From contig NAJO01000016.1 in assembly GCA_002077065.1 (NCBI GenBank), positions 910,893 through 974,892 on the forward strand: a stretch of DNA of 64,000 bases, given 5' to 3'. The notes under the pieces are model-generated. The model did not search any database, had not been told where the DNA came from, and worked only from the letters and a program-made list of their open reading frames with translations. Source of the DNA: Cryoendolithus antarcticus. Taxonomy: Eukaryota > Ascomycota > Dothideomycetes > Cladosporiales > Cladosporiaceae. The translations under genes were made by a program, and so were the position numbers. Of this stretch, positions 1 through 10,234 are shown in pieces (positions within the stretch are counted from its first letter, which is position 1; each line of letters starts with the position of its first letter).

Positions 1-385
1 ACGATCTCCTCTGCTTCCTCCACGAATTGACCGTGGAGATCTATCGTATCGCTCGCAACTTTTCCTACAGCATTGTTCTCACGAAAGATGAATTCGGAAG
101 CTTGCTTATTGTAGCGATCTGCAGCTGCAGCGTGCTCCTTCGATTTCTCTGACATGTCGTGCGCCTTAGAGCCGTCGCCATGATCGTAAGCTTGTCGCGC
201 TTCGGCGGCGAAATGTTGATGTTGGCCTTGCTCCTTGCGTGCCAAGTCGCGTAAGCGATCGTACTCCTGTTCCGAGTTGGAAGATGGGCCATGGTTGAAG
301 GCTAGGGAGTAAAGTCAGCTTAGCGAATTGGCACTGTGAGTGCCGTATCTTGCATACCCTGGCCGCCCAAGCGTGTGCTATTCAT
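1..385 (-). CDS. DUF1771/Smr-domain protein, 5' part only
   Basis: N-terminal part of an Smr-family protein; the 3' end runs off the left edge of the window. Exon 1 is 385..358 (MNSTRLGGQ plus one base). A 56-nt GT-AG intron lies at 357..302 and exon 2 runs from 301 to the edge. The joined protein continues AFNHGPSSNSEQEYDRLRDL, then an Ala/His/Lys-rich helix (KEHAAAADRYNKQASEFIF), then REN-x3-GK...TIDLHGQFVEEAEE. The first helix is typical of DUF1771 and the ending IDLHG...EA is the beginning of an Smr domain. Smr proteins bind or cut nucleic acid and some act in no-go mRNA decay; that role is family knowledge. Start and splice choice rest on the clean frame and the MNSTRLGGQAFNHG start seen in fungal homologues. 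Confidence 0.85.
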
Positions 386-1042
386 GATCAGGACTGCTGA
401 CTAGCGATATAATGAACGTGTGTGCCCGGCTCCGAGGCTACAGTGATTCTTGAGGCATTGAGTGTGAGGTCGCGTTGCGCGTTATCAGAGCCATTGCGCA
501 CAGACCAAGTGACTTTCCTGCAATGTCGCCCAGAGCTGCACCACATGATGAGATCGATGCTCAATCAACAGGTTTCGCGGCAATGCTGCGATTTCAAGCT
601 TTTGACATCTAGATCGGCGGCGTTAGGGTTGCAGACGTCGTCAAATGGCACGTTTCGCCTGCAAGAGGCATGCAACATTCAGCTGATGGTTTGCCGTGTG
701 CCCGACGAAACGCGGCTCTACTTTGTATCGTTGATGGGTTGATATTGAGCTAATGTGCAACTAAATACACAGGAGACGACCGAGCTCTTCTGCGGCGATG
801 ATTGAATGACCTGGGACCTGGCCAGCGAATGCCCGATGCAGGACACTTGCTCGGCCACGGTATCCTGTCGCTCCTCGTCTCGTGTATCCCTCCGTAAATG
901 ATGGAGTGTTTGAGAATTGCTCTATTCTTGTAGCAGCGGACTAGCAATTTTACGCTTTTACACGGCTGGATGTTTAGCCATAGCGTCTTGCGATGAGAGT
1001 AAGTCAGACACAAAAGCTTGGCTTCGCATTGCTGCCGTGCTC
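386..1042. other. Intergenic, no gene seen
   Basis: About 650 bp between the Smr start and the 3' end of the Pth11-type gene. The open frames here are short and resemble no family known to me. Part of it must be the Smr promoter. Confidence 0.6.
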
Positions 1043-2386
1043 TCATCTCGACGGCCAGCTGACATTGTCCCGGTCCTCCGACACGACCTCAAACTCGATG
1101 TCTTGTCGTATCACATCTCTGGTCAATCCCTTGACACTCTCGCTCTCGGGAGTCAAGTCTTTCGCACGGCCGCCCCTCACCCTCGCGACATTGGGAATGG
1201 CACCTCCCATATTTGCATAGCTCTCCCTCTTCTCATTGGACTGACTGTTCCTAGTTTCCGAAATCTTGCTTCCGATCGCATCCCGTCTTGCTGTCAATCC
1301 GAATCGACCTGCGACCACACTGCCAAGTTTACTCCTTCCTGCACTACCGAAGCTCATCATCCGAGTCTCTTTGCCGCCGGAGTGGGTCATCTCGTACGTC
1401 TCCGAGATAGTGACGCCCATCAGGCCGGACTGCACCTCCATGAAGAATCTTTTCGTCGAGGGCACACAAGCCGTGATGATGGATACATTGAGCAGGACTT
1501 GTGCCCAGATCGTTGGCCTGACTGCGTACCAGCTGCGATCTTCGGGGTGAGCATAGTAGGTGCGATCGCCCACGAGCGCAAGAATGGCAAACGGAATGGT
1601 TGCCAACCGTAGGCCGAAGAGTGCGGAAACGGTGACCTTCTTTCGGATGGCAGTCTGCACGCCGGACATCATCCATGATGCAAGACCGACGACCGCGATG
1701 TCTGTGAGGATATTCAAAATGCAGATGTAGGTCTGCAAAGCGAGTTGTTGGACGCACGTGGATCCCGTTCGATCGTACGTCGTCCATGGTTGTGGCAGAC
1801 TGCATTAGAAGGCCAGTGCAAATGCGCTCGAGACGCACCAAAGGCCGATGACACCCAGAAGGACGTAGCACCCAATTCTCACCGGCTTCAGCGGTCGGAT
1901 ATGGGTGATCAATGCAACGATAGACACCTTGGCCGCGGTGAGGGCTAGTATCATGATGATTGCGGCAACATAGGTAGCCTGACCACACAAAGATCAGCTC
2001 GATGTGACTTCTAGCTTGCATGCGGTTCGCCGACAGACCTTGCCGGTTCGCTCAGCTTGCGAGGCCTCGAGTAATGCGGCTTTGCGTCCCAGACCACTCC
2101 GCACAGCCAATGTCAGAGCAATGGCTTGAGCGATCGCCAATGTCTACCGGCCAAGTCAGCTCCGACGACCCACTAACTGAACAAATCATCATGTCCATAC
2201 TATGGCTGCCAACATCAACCAATCGGTCACGGCCAACTTCCTGGCGGTCGACAAGCGCGTCCATACTTTCACAGCTGCTGATAGACAGCTAGCTATGAGG
2301 CATATGTAGGTCGCGACGATGATCAGCGGACCATGATCGGTACTGGATAATTCAGCGAACGGCGACGACTCGTCAGTCGTAGCCAT
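1043..2386 (-). pseudogene. Pth11-type fungal rhodopsin-domain membrane protein with an in-frame TAA
   Basis: Three exons: 2386..2201, 2143..2039 and 1978..1043, with introns of 57 and 60 nt. Joined, they give about 408 residues, the usual size for fungal rhodopsin-domain (Pth11-like) proteins. The N-terminal TM segment is LIIVATYICLIASCLSAAVK, followed by the DWLML motif, VRSGLGRKAALLE after TM2, and further helices (AAIIMILALTAAKVSIVAL; YVLLGVIGLWCVSSAFALAF). The C-terminal tail is long and cytosolic-looking. In exon 3 a TAA codon at 1807..1805 interrupts the frame exactly where the family has Gln before the Cys-x-x-Pro-x-x-Trp stretch (…ALAF-stop-CSLPQPW). The frame stays open for over 250 codons beyond it. 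No intron removes the stop while keeping frame. Such receptors sense surface or host cues in some fungi. As sequenced it is probably a nonsense allele; sequencing error is possible. Confidence 0.72.
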
Positions 2387-3540
2387 TACTTGTCGTTCAG
2401 TGATGCTGATGTGCCAGCGAATAGCTGTTCGAGTTCAACGGACTCGAGGAAGCTGCATGCTTTACGAGGCCAGCAGTACAGAGGTGGCATCTCTTGGTGC
2501 ACCCGAGCAACGGCCAGGACGCACGATCGACATAGACCGGGCGTTCTAGCTCTCGATCATTTCAAACCATGCTTTGTGACGGCAGACAGTGCGTGCTGTG
2601 CGCCCCCACGTATATAGACTTTATTCGCGAATGACTGAGCCATGCCAGGTTGCGGAGATAGCTGGTCTTTGTCGCAGACGAGGCCACGATGCTCGTGCGT
2701 TTCCTGCCTAGCGCCATGTTTGGTGTAGCGATCATGCTGCTCTCCGCCATTGAGTGGCGCGAGATGGCGTTCCCCAAGACTCTAAGTGTCACGAATCCCG
2801 GGTCTCCGGCACTTTGTATTGGCCTGGTGAGTTCTCTTATCGCAGTGGACGGCAATGCCCTGCACGTGTTTAGCTCAGAGCTAATTCCCGCGTGTGTACG
2901 CTCCGAGCTCCGCTTCATGCTAGTGAAACCTAGGACTCCCGCCCCGGCAGCCCCACGCTCCGTTCCCACCCCTGCCTTGTCTTAGTTTTGGCTTCGAGAG
3001 TACTGTATTGAGTGCTTCACTTCGCAGAAGCTGTATTGATCTCAAGTGCATTCGTCCAAAGTATGGCTCCGTTCGCGACCGATCCTGTGGTGAGATCACT
3101 GCCGTGTGGATTGCACACGACGCTCGAGTACCTGCACGTTGCAGCAGCCGTTACGGTTGCGCGTCTCGTGCATTCGTCGAAGCTGCGTATGCGGTGTCGG
3201 GCTAGCGGCATTTTGTCAGATGTGGGATGGAGCGCACCCAGGCATTCGGATCTGGAGTAGCCATTGAGGGGCTTGCTGCGATACGCGCTGCCCTGGCTCG
3301 AGCGCATGGATACCGACTGGATTGATTCGTCAGACGTGGCAGCGCCTCGTGAGGGTGCATGTCGATCGCTCACCATCGGCAGTTCCTCCAGATAGGACCT
3401 TCTCCCGGAGGTAACACAGGCGCACGTGGAACCGAGCTTTTGTCTCCACTGCTTGCATCTCTTCCACTTCTGCATCTCTCTGGAGTAGCAGAGGGCTGCT
3501 GTCTCTTTACTCGCCGCGTCACTCACATCCTGTGGCAGAT
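2387..3540. other. Intergenic, no supportable gene
   Basis: About 1.15 kb between two genes that point away from each other. A 169-codon minus-strand frame at 3017..3526 begins with GTG rather than ATG and is Ser/Arg-rich. A 135-codon frame lies at 2562..2969. Neither matches a family I know. The stretch holds the promoters of the Pth11-type gene and the permease. Confidence 0.5.
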
Positions 3541-5369
3541 ATGGAGGACTATGAGCTACGAGAAGCCAAGCTCGGCGCTCACGCGAGCGTCGATGAGTAT
3601 ATGGTGGCTAATGCTTATCCAGGGCAGAGAACGGAGCAGACAAGAGATACTCGGACTCGAGTTCGAGTAAGCGCATAGCATCGCGCGTGGCATGGCTGAC
3701 CGAGACTGATATGCTCGCAGCGTGTGTTCAGCTTTGCTCAGATCTTCTTCTTCGCACTTACTTACATGTCAAGCTGGGAGACCATGGCATTGTAAGGCTG
3801 ACTGCACGGCTCGTGCTATAGAACCAATACTGAGACTTGCGGATAGGAATTTGCAAGCTACATTGAACAACGGCGGTCCGCGCGCTCTAGCATGGGGGAT
3901 CATCATTGTTGTCGCAGGCGCTCTCGCACAATCCGCGTCTCTAGCTGAGATGGCATCCGCACAACCGATCGCTGGAGCTCAATACGTGGGTCTTACTGAG
4001 CACATCTCTGCCTTGTGCATGACTTGCCATGCGTAAATGGACGTACCTGAGTACCACTGCTTACTGACGCCCTACACAGCACTGGACCAACACCTTCGCA
4101 CCAGTACGGCAAAGGAGATTCATCACCTGGATGCAAGGCTGGATCACCTGGTTCGCATGGGTTTCGACTCTAGCTGGCGTCGCCAATACCTCTGCCTACA
4201 TGCTGCAGAGTTTAGTGGTCGCCAACTACCCCAACTATGTCCCCGAGGCGTACCATGTTACGCTTATCATCTTCGCGCTGCTCATTGTGGAGGGACTGAT
4301 GAACATGTATACGTGGGTCCTGATTCCTTGGATCGAGCTGTTGGCTGGTGTACTGCACATACTGCTCTTCGTTATCTTCGTGGTCGTCCTGGTCACATTG
4401 GCTCCGAGACACAATGCCGACTTTGTCTTCACGCAACAAGCGAGCAACACCGGCTGGTCCAATGCCTTCATCTCCTTCAACCTGGGTTTGATGACTCCCA
4501 CATGGGGTTTTGTCGGTAAGTCGACTTTCGTCCTTGTCTCGACCCACAATGAGCTGACAAAGTCTTCAGGCTTCGACGGCGCAGTCCACATGTCCGAAGA
4601 AGTCCGGAAAGCCCGCCACGCCGTCCCCCGTGCAATGTTCTGGACCATCGCTCTCAATGGCGTTCTAGCCTACGCAATCATCCTGGTAATGCTCTACTGC
4701 CTGGGCGACATGGATGCCGCGCTTGCGGCGCCCTTCCCGATTATTGAGATCTGCACGCAAGCGACCGGGAGCGTCAAAGCAGCCACTGCAATGGTCTGCG
4801 GGCTTCTCATCATATCAGTCGCTGTCACGCTTGGCTCTATTGCGTCTGCTTCCCGTCTGACTTGGGCATGGGCTCGCGACGGTGGGCTGCCGGCTTGGTT
4901 CTCGCATATCAGTCCCCGGCATCGGGTGCCGACGAGATCCATCTGGCTGCCGATCTTCATCGTCATGTGCTTAGCATGCCTGAACATTGCCTCGTACGCT
5001 GCGTTCGGGGCCTTCATCGCGCTCGCCTCGCTTGCGCTCTTCATCTCCTACATGATCGCTATAGGCTGCATGCTGCAAGCTCGCCTTCGCAAGCAGGTGG
5101 TCTTCGGCGGCTGGACGCTCGGGAGATGGGGTGTGCCCATCAATGCTTTCGCCTTGGTGTACAGTGGCTGGATGTCCGTGTTCTTCTGCTTCCCGCAGTA
5201 CGTGCCTGTGGAAGGGACGAACTTCAACTACGCGCTGCCGATCTTTGCGTTTGTGGTGTTCGTTGCGTTGGGGCTGTGGTTTGGGTGGGCAAGGAAGAGG
5301 TGGCCGGGTTTGAACAAGGAGATCATTGACGCTGTAATGGCAGACTCTGATCGAGCGGCCAAAGACTAG
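3541..5369 (+). CDS. APC-superfamily amino acid/choline permease
   Basis: Five exons: 3541..3666, 3721..3791, 3847..3985, 4080..4515 and 4570..5369; introns of 54, 55, 94 and 54 nt. All junctions keep frame and give 523 residues. After a short hydrophilic N-terminus, RVFSFAQIFFFALTYMSSWE begins TM1. NNGGPRALAWGIIIV follows, then ASLAEMASAQPIAGAQY, the conserved TM2 region of fungal GABA/choline-type permeases, and about ten more helices. FDGAVHMSEEV is the conserved 'D-x-A-x-H-x-x-E-E' loop after TM6. The C-terminus ends hydrophilic (DSDRAAKD). The protein should carry amino acids, GABA or choline with protons across the plasma membrane; the substrate cannot be read from sequence. The third donor (GTGGGT) is the least certain junction. 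Confidence 0.88.
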
Positions 5370-5691
5370 AGGATTACGAAATTTGTGTACAGCGAAAATG
5401 AAATACGGGTAGTACACATCTTACGGTTCACGAGCGCTCCACAGGTCCCAGTCTCACTATGATCATCTGAAAGTGCAGTTGCTACACAGTAACGTCTGCA
5501 GAGTCTGCAATGGGGAATCGTGAGTGTCAATCTGTACTACTCATCCGATCGCGATGCCCTCAGTATCAACTCCAGTTGGCAGCCAGCCGGACTGGTACGC
5601 CAGAAACCCCACACGATGCCGCCCAGATATCTCCCACGCACCAAGTCATACGGTAAAGACAGTCATGAACCTCTCCACTCCTCCAACCTAC
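5370..5691. other. Convergent intergenic gap
   Basis: About 320 bp between the permease stop and the Argonaute stop; both genes end here. It holds presumed 3' UTR and polyadenylation signals and no gene. Confidence 0.6.
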
Positions 5692-6612
5692 TTACAGATA
5701 GAACATCACATCGTCCAAGTTCGGATGCCACAGGTTCCTCCTCGGCTGCCCGTACTTCTGCAGGTTGTCGCTGCGCGGCCGCCAGAAGATGCTGCTGTCA
5801 ACGAAGATGCGCACCGCAACCTTGTACTGCTCAAAGCCCTCGCCAGTGTTCTGATCTCTGAACTTGACCTCATTTCTGCCCATCAGCCAATCACGCAGCC
5901 AAGCTCTACCACGATCGCACAGCCGATCGGCGTAGTAAGCCGGCGAGCAGTAAGACACACCTCTAGTCGCACGAGCGTAGACGTAGCAAAGTGCGTGGGT
6001 GATGCCTTGTAGCTCATCGGAGTCCAGACCCATGTGGTTCATGAGGACGAAGTAGTGCGCTGGACGACCAGTGCCTTGGAGCGGCTTGTGAGACCGGAGG
6101 TAGAAGTCAAGGCTGTGCGGATGGGTGATGTCGGTGTCAACCACGAAGCCAGGGAGGATGTTGCCGTTTTGGCGATCGAGCTTCTGGACGTCCGTCCTGA
6201 AGAACGTCCGGCCCACATTGGTGAAAGGACTGCCGGCTTCCATCCTGCGGCGCTCTGCCAGGCTGGTTGCAGCCTGGCGAGCTTCGTCCTGCGTCAGTGG
6301 GCTCTTGAATGTGTCACAGTCGTTTTCGGCAAAGAAGCGAACATGATGCCTCTTCCCAACCACCACGAAGGTCAAGTTGAACTCCGACTTCGGCTGCTGA
6401 AGCTGAGTGTATTGACCCTGCTGAGCGAGGTAGGCGTGCGCTGCATCGTATCCCTGCTGGACTTGAGGTATCTCAAATTCACGGACTTGGCGATACTGCG
6501 ACTCACTTACGCCATCGCGGTAGAACAGCACCGAGGTGGGCATTTTGCCGCTGCGAGCCACCGCCCAGTCAATGAATCGCTCTTTGGTCATGTCTGCAAG
6601 GTCGGCGATGAT

Positions 6613-6662
6613 CTGGAGAAAGTCGATAAAGTTCAAGGCAAAGTGCGATAGGAAAGCTCTGC
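6613..6662 (-). other. Putative GC-AG intron in the Argonaute PIWI region
   Basis: Between RLQFKGQEE and IIADLADM there are about 50 extra bases whose translation does not fit the family. Splicing with a GC donor at 6662 and the strong CTCCAG acceptor ending at 6613 restores the frame, adding one Cys. A GT donor two bases upstream would leave the frame shifted. Alternatively a normal intron with a one-base insertion at its donor sits here. Confidence 0.4.
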
Positions 6663-8810
6663 ACATTCCTCTTGTCCCTTGAACTGCAGCCGCATGGAGC
6701 CCGGATACTTGGTGAATGCAGCATCAGTACTGCCGACCACACCGGCGATCGATGGACAACCCGCGGCGGCGCTGGCTGTCGAGTGCGCCACATCTGCGCT
6801 CAGGATTATTGTATTGTCGTTACCTGCACCTCTAGCGATAATGTCGGCAAGTCCCTGTGATTCGATATCGCGATTGACCCCGCTAGCCTTCAGGTTGAGT
6901 TTGAGTCCAACGTTGGCAATGTATTGACCTGAACTCGCGTTGTTGGCCCGAAGAGGACGCACCTTGTTGGCTAACGCACACACAACATGCAGGCCAAGAC
7001 GAAGATCAGCCACTCTCTTAATCTTGGCGTACAGCTCGAATGACTTCCGCGGAAGGATAGCGAGGACGGGCACCGTCAAGTCACGTAGCAAGCCAGGCTG
7101 AGAAAAGCTCTGCAGCACATTGGACTCTGAGATACGCTCAGTGTCAGTTGAATTGCCTGCTGGCTGAGGCGTGTGGTGATCGAACACAGTGGTGGCGTTG
7201 CTTATGCCGAGAATGTTGAAGTAGTGGCGCAATGCGGTGTGCAGAGTCTGCTGATGAAGACGGTTCGGCTCACAGTCTATGTTCGTGAGTTCGAGTACCC
7301 CAATTTGACCATATGGCTGCGCCTGCTGCAGGCGCCTATCATCAAGATTCCACATAGCTTCGGAAGATGCTGGTTCCGGGATTGTAGCGCAGGTTTGGTG
7401 CACTGAGCCAGCGAGCTGGGACGGTCATGAGAGAGGTGTTGGTCTCCAACGAGAAGTTTCCGCCAGACCGAGCAGCTGCGGGCGTGCGAATGCCGAAAGC
7501 GTCGAAGCCCTCAGTCTCGATCAGATTGCGATTGAAGCGCGGTAGCTGGCAAGCGAAGCCAAGCATAGCACGAGTCTGATCTGCTGTAAGCAAACCACGA
7601 AAAAGCTGCCAAGGCCTGAATGTCAGCTGCGTCGGTAGGCAAAAGTCTGTCACCCCGTTATTCACCGTGGACTTGTCGCCGATGTTGATGAGGATGCGAT
7701 CAAGATTGTTGCCACTGGTTGGGACTGCATCGACAGCTTGCCAGGTGTGTAGACGATTGACACTTGGATGGACCTCTGTGATCAGCGCCGGTCTGCGTTG
7801 CTGATTAGGCTTACTGACGAGAACCTCTCTGCCAACCAAGGAGTCGAACGTCTCACGTGGGCTATGGCTGTCTGCCTGGCGATTCTGGGCGCGACATTCG
7901 CGCATCCAATTGAGCACAGTGAGGTATTCGCGAACCAAGGCCGAACCACCAACGTGCAAGTTGTACAACAGCTCGGCTTGACCAGGTCTGAGGGAGACAG
8001 TGTAGCCCCGGAGAGCACGCATCGTCGGACCCACGGGAACCAGAGGCTGGGTTGGCAGATGAACGTAGAAGCGGTTGGCTGTCGTTGAGATGAAGTTCAC
8101 ACGATTGACTCTTGTCTTCGTGTGCTCGATGAGCAGTGCGTTCAGACCGCGCGCAAGTATATCGGATTGCTCGGCTGCTGTAGAAGGCCTGCCAGACTGG
8201 CCAACAATCGCGCTCATGCTCTGACTTGGGTTAAGCTGCATCTCGTAGTGGATGCGGATAGCCGTGGCAGTGACTCGCTGACCATTCCGCGCATCGATGC
8301 CACTTACTGATCCAAATTTCTGCATGTTGGGTTGAGCTAGAGGTGCTAACTGTCCCAGGCTCCAGATCAAATCAAGATCGGTCACGAAGGGTGCAGACTG
8401 CCACAAGGCTTGATAATTCGGATCAGCCCTCAGTACGTCGAACAGGACCTTGCGCTCGACCTTGTTCTTGAACAGAATCTCCTGCTGGTTTTGGGAATTG
8501 ATGCCGCACAAACGTAGTTTGGTAGACCCAGATGAGGTTCGGCATCTGGCAAATCTGGACGAAGTTGGTAGTCACTGTACTCGAAGCTTGATCAAGATGA
8601 TGCGTAGCACCGAAATTGTGCCGCAGACCGTACTCCTGAAATGTCTTCGAAGCCGCAGTCTGGGAAGGCTGGAGACCAGTGGCTTGGCAGATTTGCAGCG
8701 CCTCTGGTGCTTCCAATGGTGTGTGCGCTGAAATGTGGTAGTCGACTCGCCGGCCGCCTGTAGCAATGCGAACTGGTCGCCCTTGCTGAGCTGCTGCTTG
8801 TGGTGGTCGA

Positions 8811-8854
8811 CGCGCATTGCCGTCGCGCATTGCCGTCGCGCATTGCCGTCGCGC
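8811..8854. repeat. 13-bp direct tandem repeat, 3.4 copies, inside the Argonaute
   Basis: Three perfect copies of cgcgcattgccgt at 8811-8823, 8824-8836 and 8837-8849, followed by a five-base partial copy. The unit is not a multiple of three, so each copy moves the frame by one. Read on the coding strand, one copy joins the zinc-knuckle frame (PQRDGNARR) directly to the frame that continues into the Argonaute N domain (RPPQAAAQQGRPVRIATGG). Three copies do not; four would. Confidence 0.97.
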
Positions 8855-9072
8855 TGTGGGCCAGCATAGGGACGATTCTGATTGGGGCATGCATTGGCCT
8901 TGTGGCCAAGCTGATTGCACTTGAAGCACTTGCCATCGGGCTTTTTACCACCTCCACCGCCATTTCCGCCGCCTCCACCATAATCACCTCCACCCCCGCC
9001 TCCGCCTCCACCATAGTAGCCAGATGGCCCAGCACGAGCTGGGCCACCGTAGCCTCCCTGATATCCGGACAT

Positions 9073-9496
9073 AACGATGTACGAAAGCCGCTGAAGTGCG
9101 AACGAGGTACCACTGATCAGAGTTCTTGCTCTGTGAAGATTGGCTTGGATATACTGATCTGTGCTGCGTTTGCTTCGCCGCCTTGTTGCTGCCGAAAGCT
9201 TGTCTGACAATCGCTGGAGTCTCACTTGGATGAGTCAAGAACCCTTGCACAACATTGTCTTCCTTTCTCTGACTGTGATGTACGCTTGTTGGCGTCCTCT
9301 GGAGCAGCAGAGTCAGACAGAGTCATCGTGAGCTTTCCGGATTCCATCAAGCAGTGGCAAACTCTTGTGCATCGAGCAGTGGGCGGACAAAGCCGAAAAC
9401 CTTTGGTGGCCCAGCCCAACGATGCAATGCAAAGGACGACTTGACTTAGGCGCGATGCGCCCAACACATCCGCCACGATAGACGAGACGAGAGAAC
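9073..9496. other. Intergenic, no gene seen
   Basis: About 420 bp upstream of the Argonaute ATG and downstream of the NOP16 stop. It contains the presumed Argonaute promoter. The small frames here look like chance. Confidence 0.55.
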
Positions 9497-10234
9497 TCAG
9501 ACACTCCCTCCAGCATCCCGCCACTTCTTAATCCGCTTCTTCAAGTCCCCTTCACTTCTTTGCATGTAATTGACCTTGATGTCCCTTGCCATCCTCCCAA
9601 CATCATTGCCATGCTTCCGTACGAGTGCCTCGATGAATAGCCTCTCACCCTCAGGCTGCTTTCTCACGTACTTCTTCGTAGGCATACTAGCCCTCATCTC
9701 CAGATCTCGCACAACCTCTGTCTCGCCCTCACTACGTAAATAGCTTCCCGGCTCAATGTTGCCGTGCTGATTTTCGAGCCTTGCCCACACCACCCTGCTT
9801 GCACCTCCATCCTCCTCGTCTGAGTCCAGATCATTCAATGCATCGCCCAACGGGTTTGCTCTCCCTTCAACCTCACCGCCCACAACCCTCATCTCTCCCG
9901 TGACAGGGTCCCTCTCGATTCTCGCTTCCTGCACATCGAACCGTTCCGGCCGTTTTGCAGACGAGATGCTCAACCCATCGTCCTTCTTCCTCGTCCGCAG
10001 ACTCTCACCTTCCTGCAGTTGCTCCACATCCTCTGCCTTCCGCTCAATGCCACCAGTGTGCTTGTTCAGCTTTGAAGCAAGTCCAAGACGCTTGTAATTT
10101 TGCGACAGAGTGAGCGATTTGTCCCAATTCGCTGCCATTACTGGGTTCTTGTGCAGAACTTTCTTGGACTTTGGCTTGACCGCTTTGGGCGCCGCATTGC
10201 TGCGGTTCTTGCGCTTTTGTATCTCGCGACCCAT
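9497..10234 (-). CDS. NOP16: Ribosome biogenesis protein NOP16
   Basis: A single exon of 245 residues. It begins MGREIQKRKNRS, the typical NOP16 start, followed by a Lys-rich stretch (KAVKPKSKKVLHKN) and NWDKSLTLSQNYKRLGLASKLN, the family's central motif. It ends with KKYVRKQPEGERLFIEALV, HGNDVGRMARDIKVNYMQRS and KKRIKKW. NOP16 is a nucleolar assembly factor of pre-60S ribosomal particles. The length fits fungal homologues. The start lies 194 bp from the divergent ZIP transporter ATG, so the two probably share a promoter region. Confidence 0.95.
   Translation of the reverse strand: MGREIQKRKNRSNAAPKAVKPKSKKVLHKNPVMAANWDKSLTLSQNYKRLGLASKLNKHTGGIERKAEDVEQLQEGESLRTRKKDDGLSISSAKRPERFDVQEARIERDPVTGEMRVVGGEVEGRANPLGDALNDLDSDEEDGGASRVVWARLENQHGNIEPGSYLRSEGETEVVRDLEMRASMPTKKYVRKQPEGERLFIEALVRKHGNDVGRMARDIKVNYMQRSEGDLKKRIKKWRDAGGSV

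Larger units (their letters stand above)
5692..9072 (-). pseudogene. Argonaute (PAZ-PIWI) with CCHC zinc-knuckle N-terminus; frame broken
   Basis: Reads on the minus strand from ATG at 9072. Order: Gly-rich start (MSGYQGGYGG, poly-Gly), a CCHC knuckle CFKCNQLGHKANAC (C-x2-C-x4-H-x4-C), linker, Argonaute N domain (NFVQICQMPNLIWVY; NKVERKVLFDVL), PAZ region, then PIWI. PIWI landmarks: ILSADVAHS (Asp 1), KGQEE before IADLADM (glutamate finger), VLFYRDGVSESQ (Asp 2), VVVGKRHHVRFF, LPGFVVDTDITHP and YYADR (Asp where His is common), giving a D-E-D-D set. The frame breaks three times. First, three copies of a 13-bp repeat at 8811..8854, where one or four copies would be in frame. Second, a one-base-type shift near 8510-8527. 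Third, an apparent 8-bp loss near 7341-7355. An intron near 6662..6613 is needed in PIWI. Translation from the ATG as sequenced stops after about 166 residues. Intact it would be the small-RNA effector of RNA silencing. Confidence 0.85.

Noticed and set aside
917..1612. 231-codon plus-strand ORF
   Set aside because: Antisense shadow of the third exon of the Pth11-type gene; composition and lack of any motif fit a shadow.
3017..3526. 169-codon minus-strand ORF
   Set aside because: Starts at GTG, no ATG near its beginning, Ser/Arg-rich, no recognisable domain or consistent introns.
6034..6651. 205-codon plus-strand ORF
   Set aside because: Lies antisense to the Argonaute PIWI region, which has clear motifs on the minus strand.
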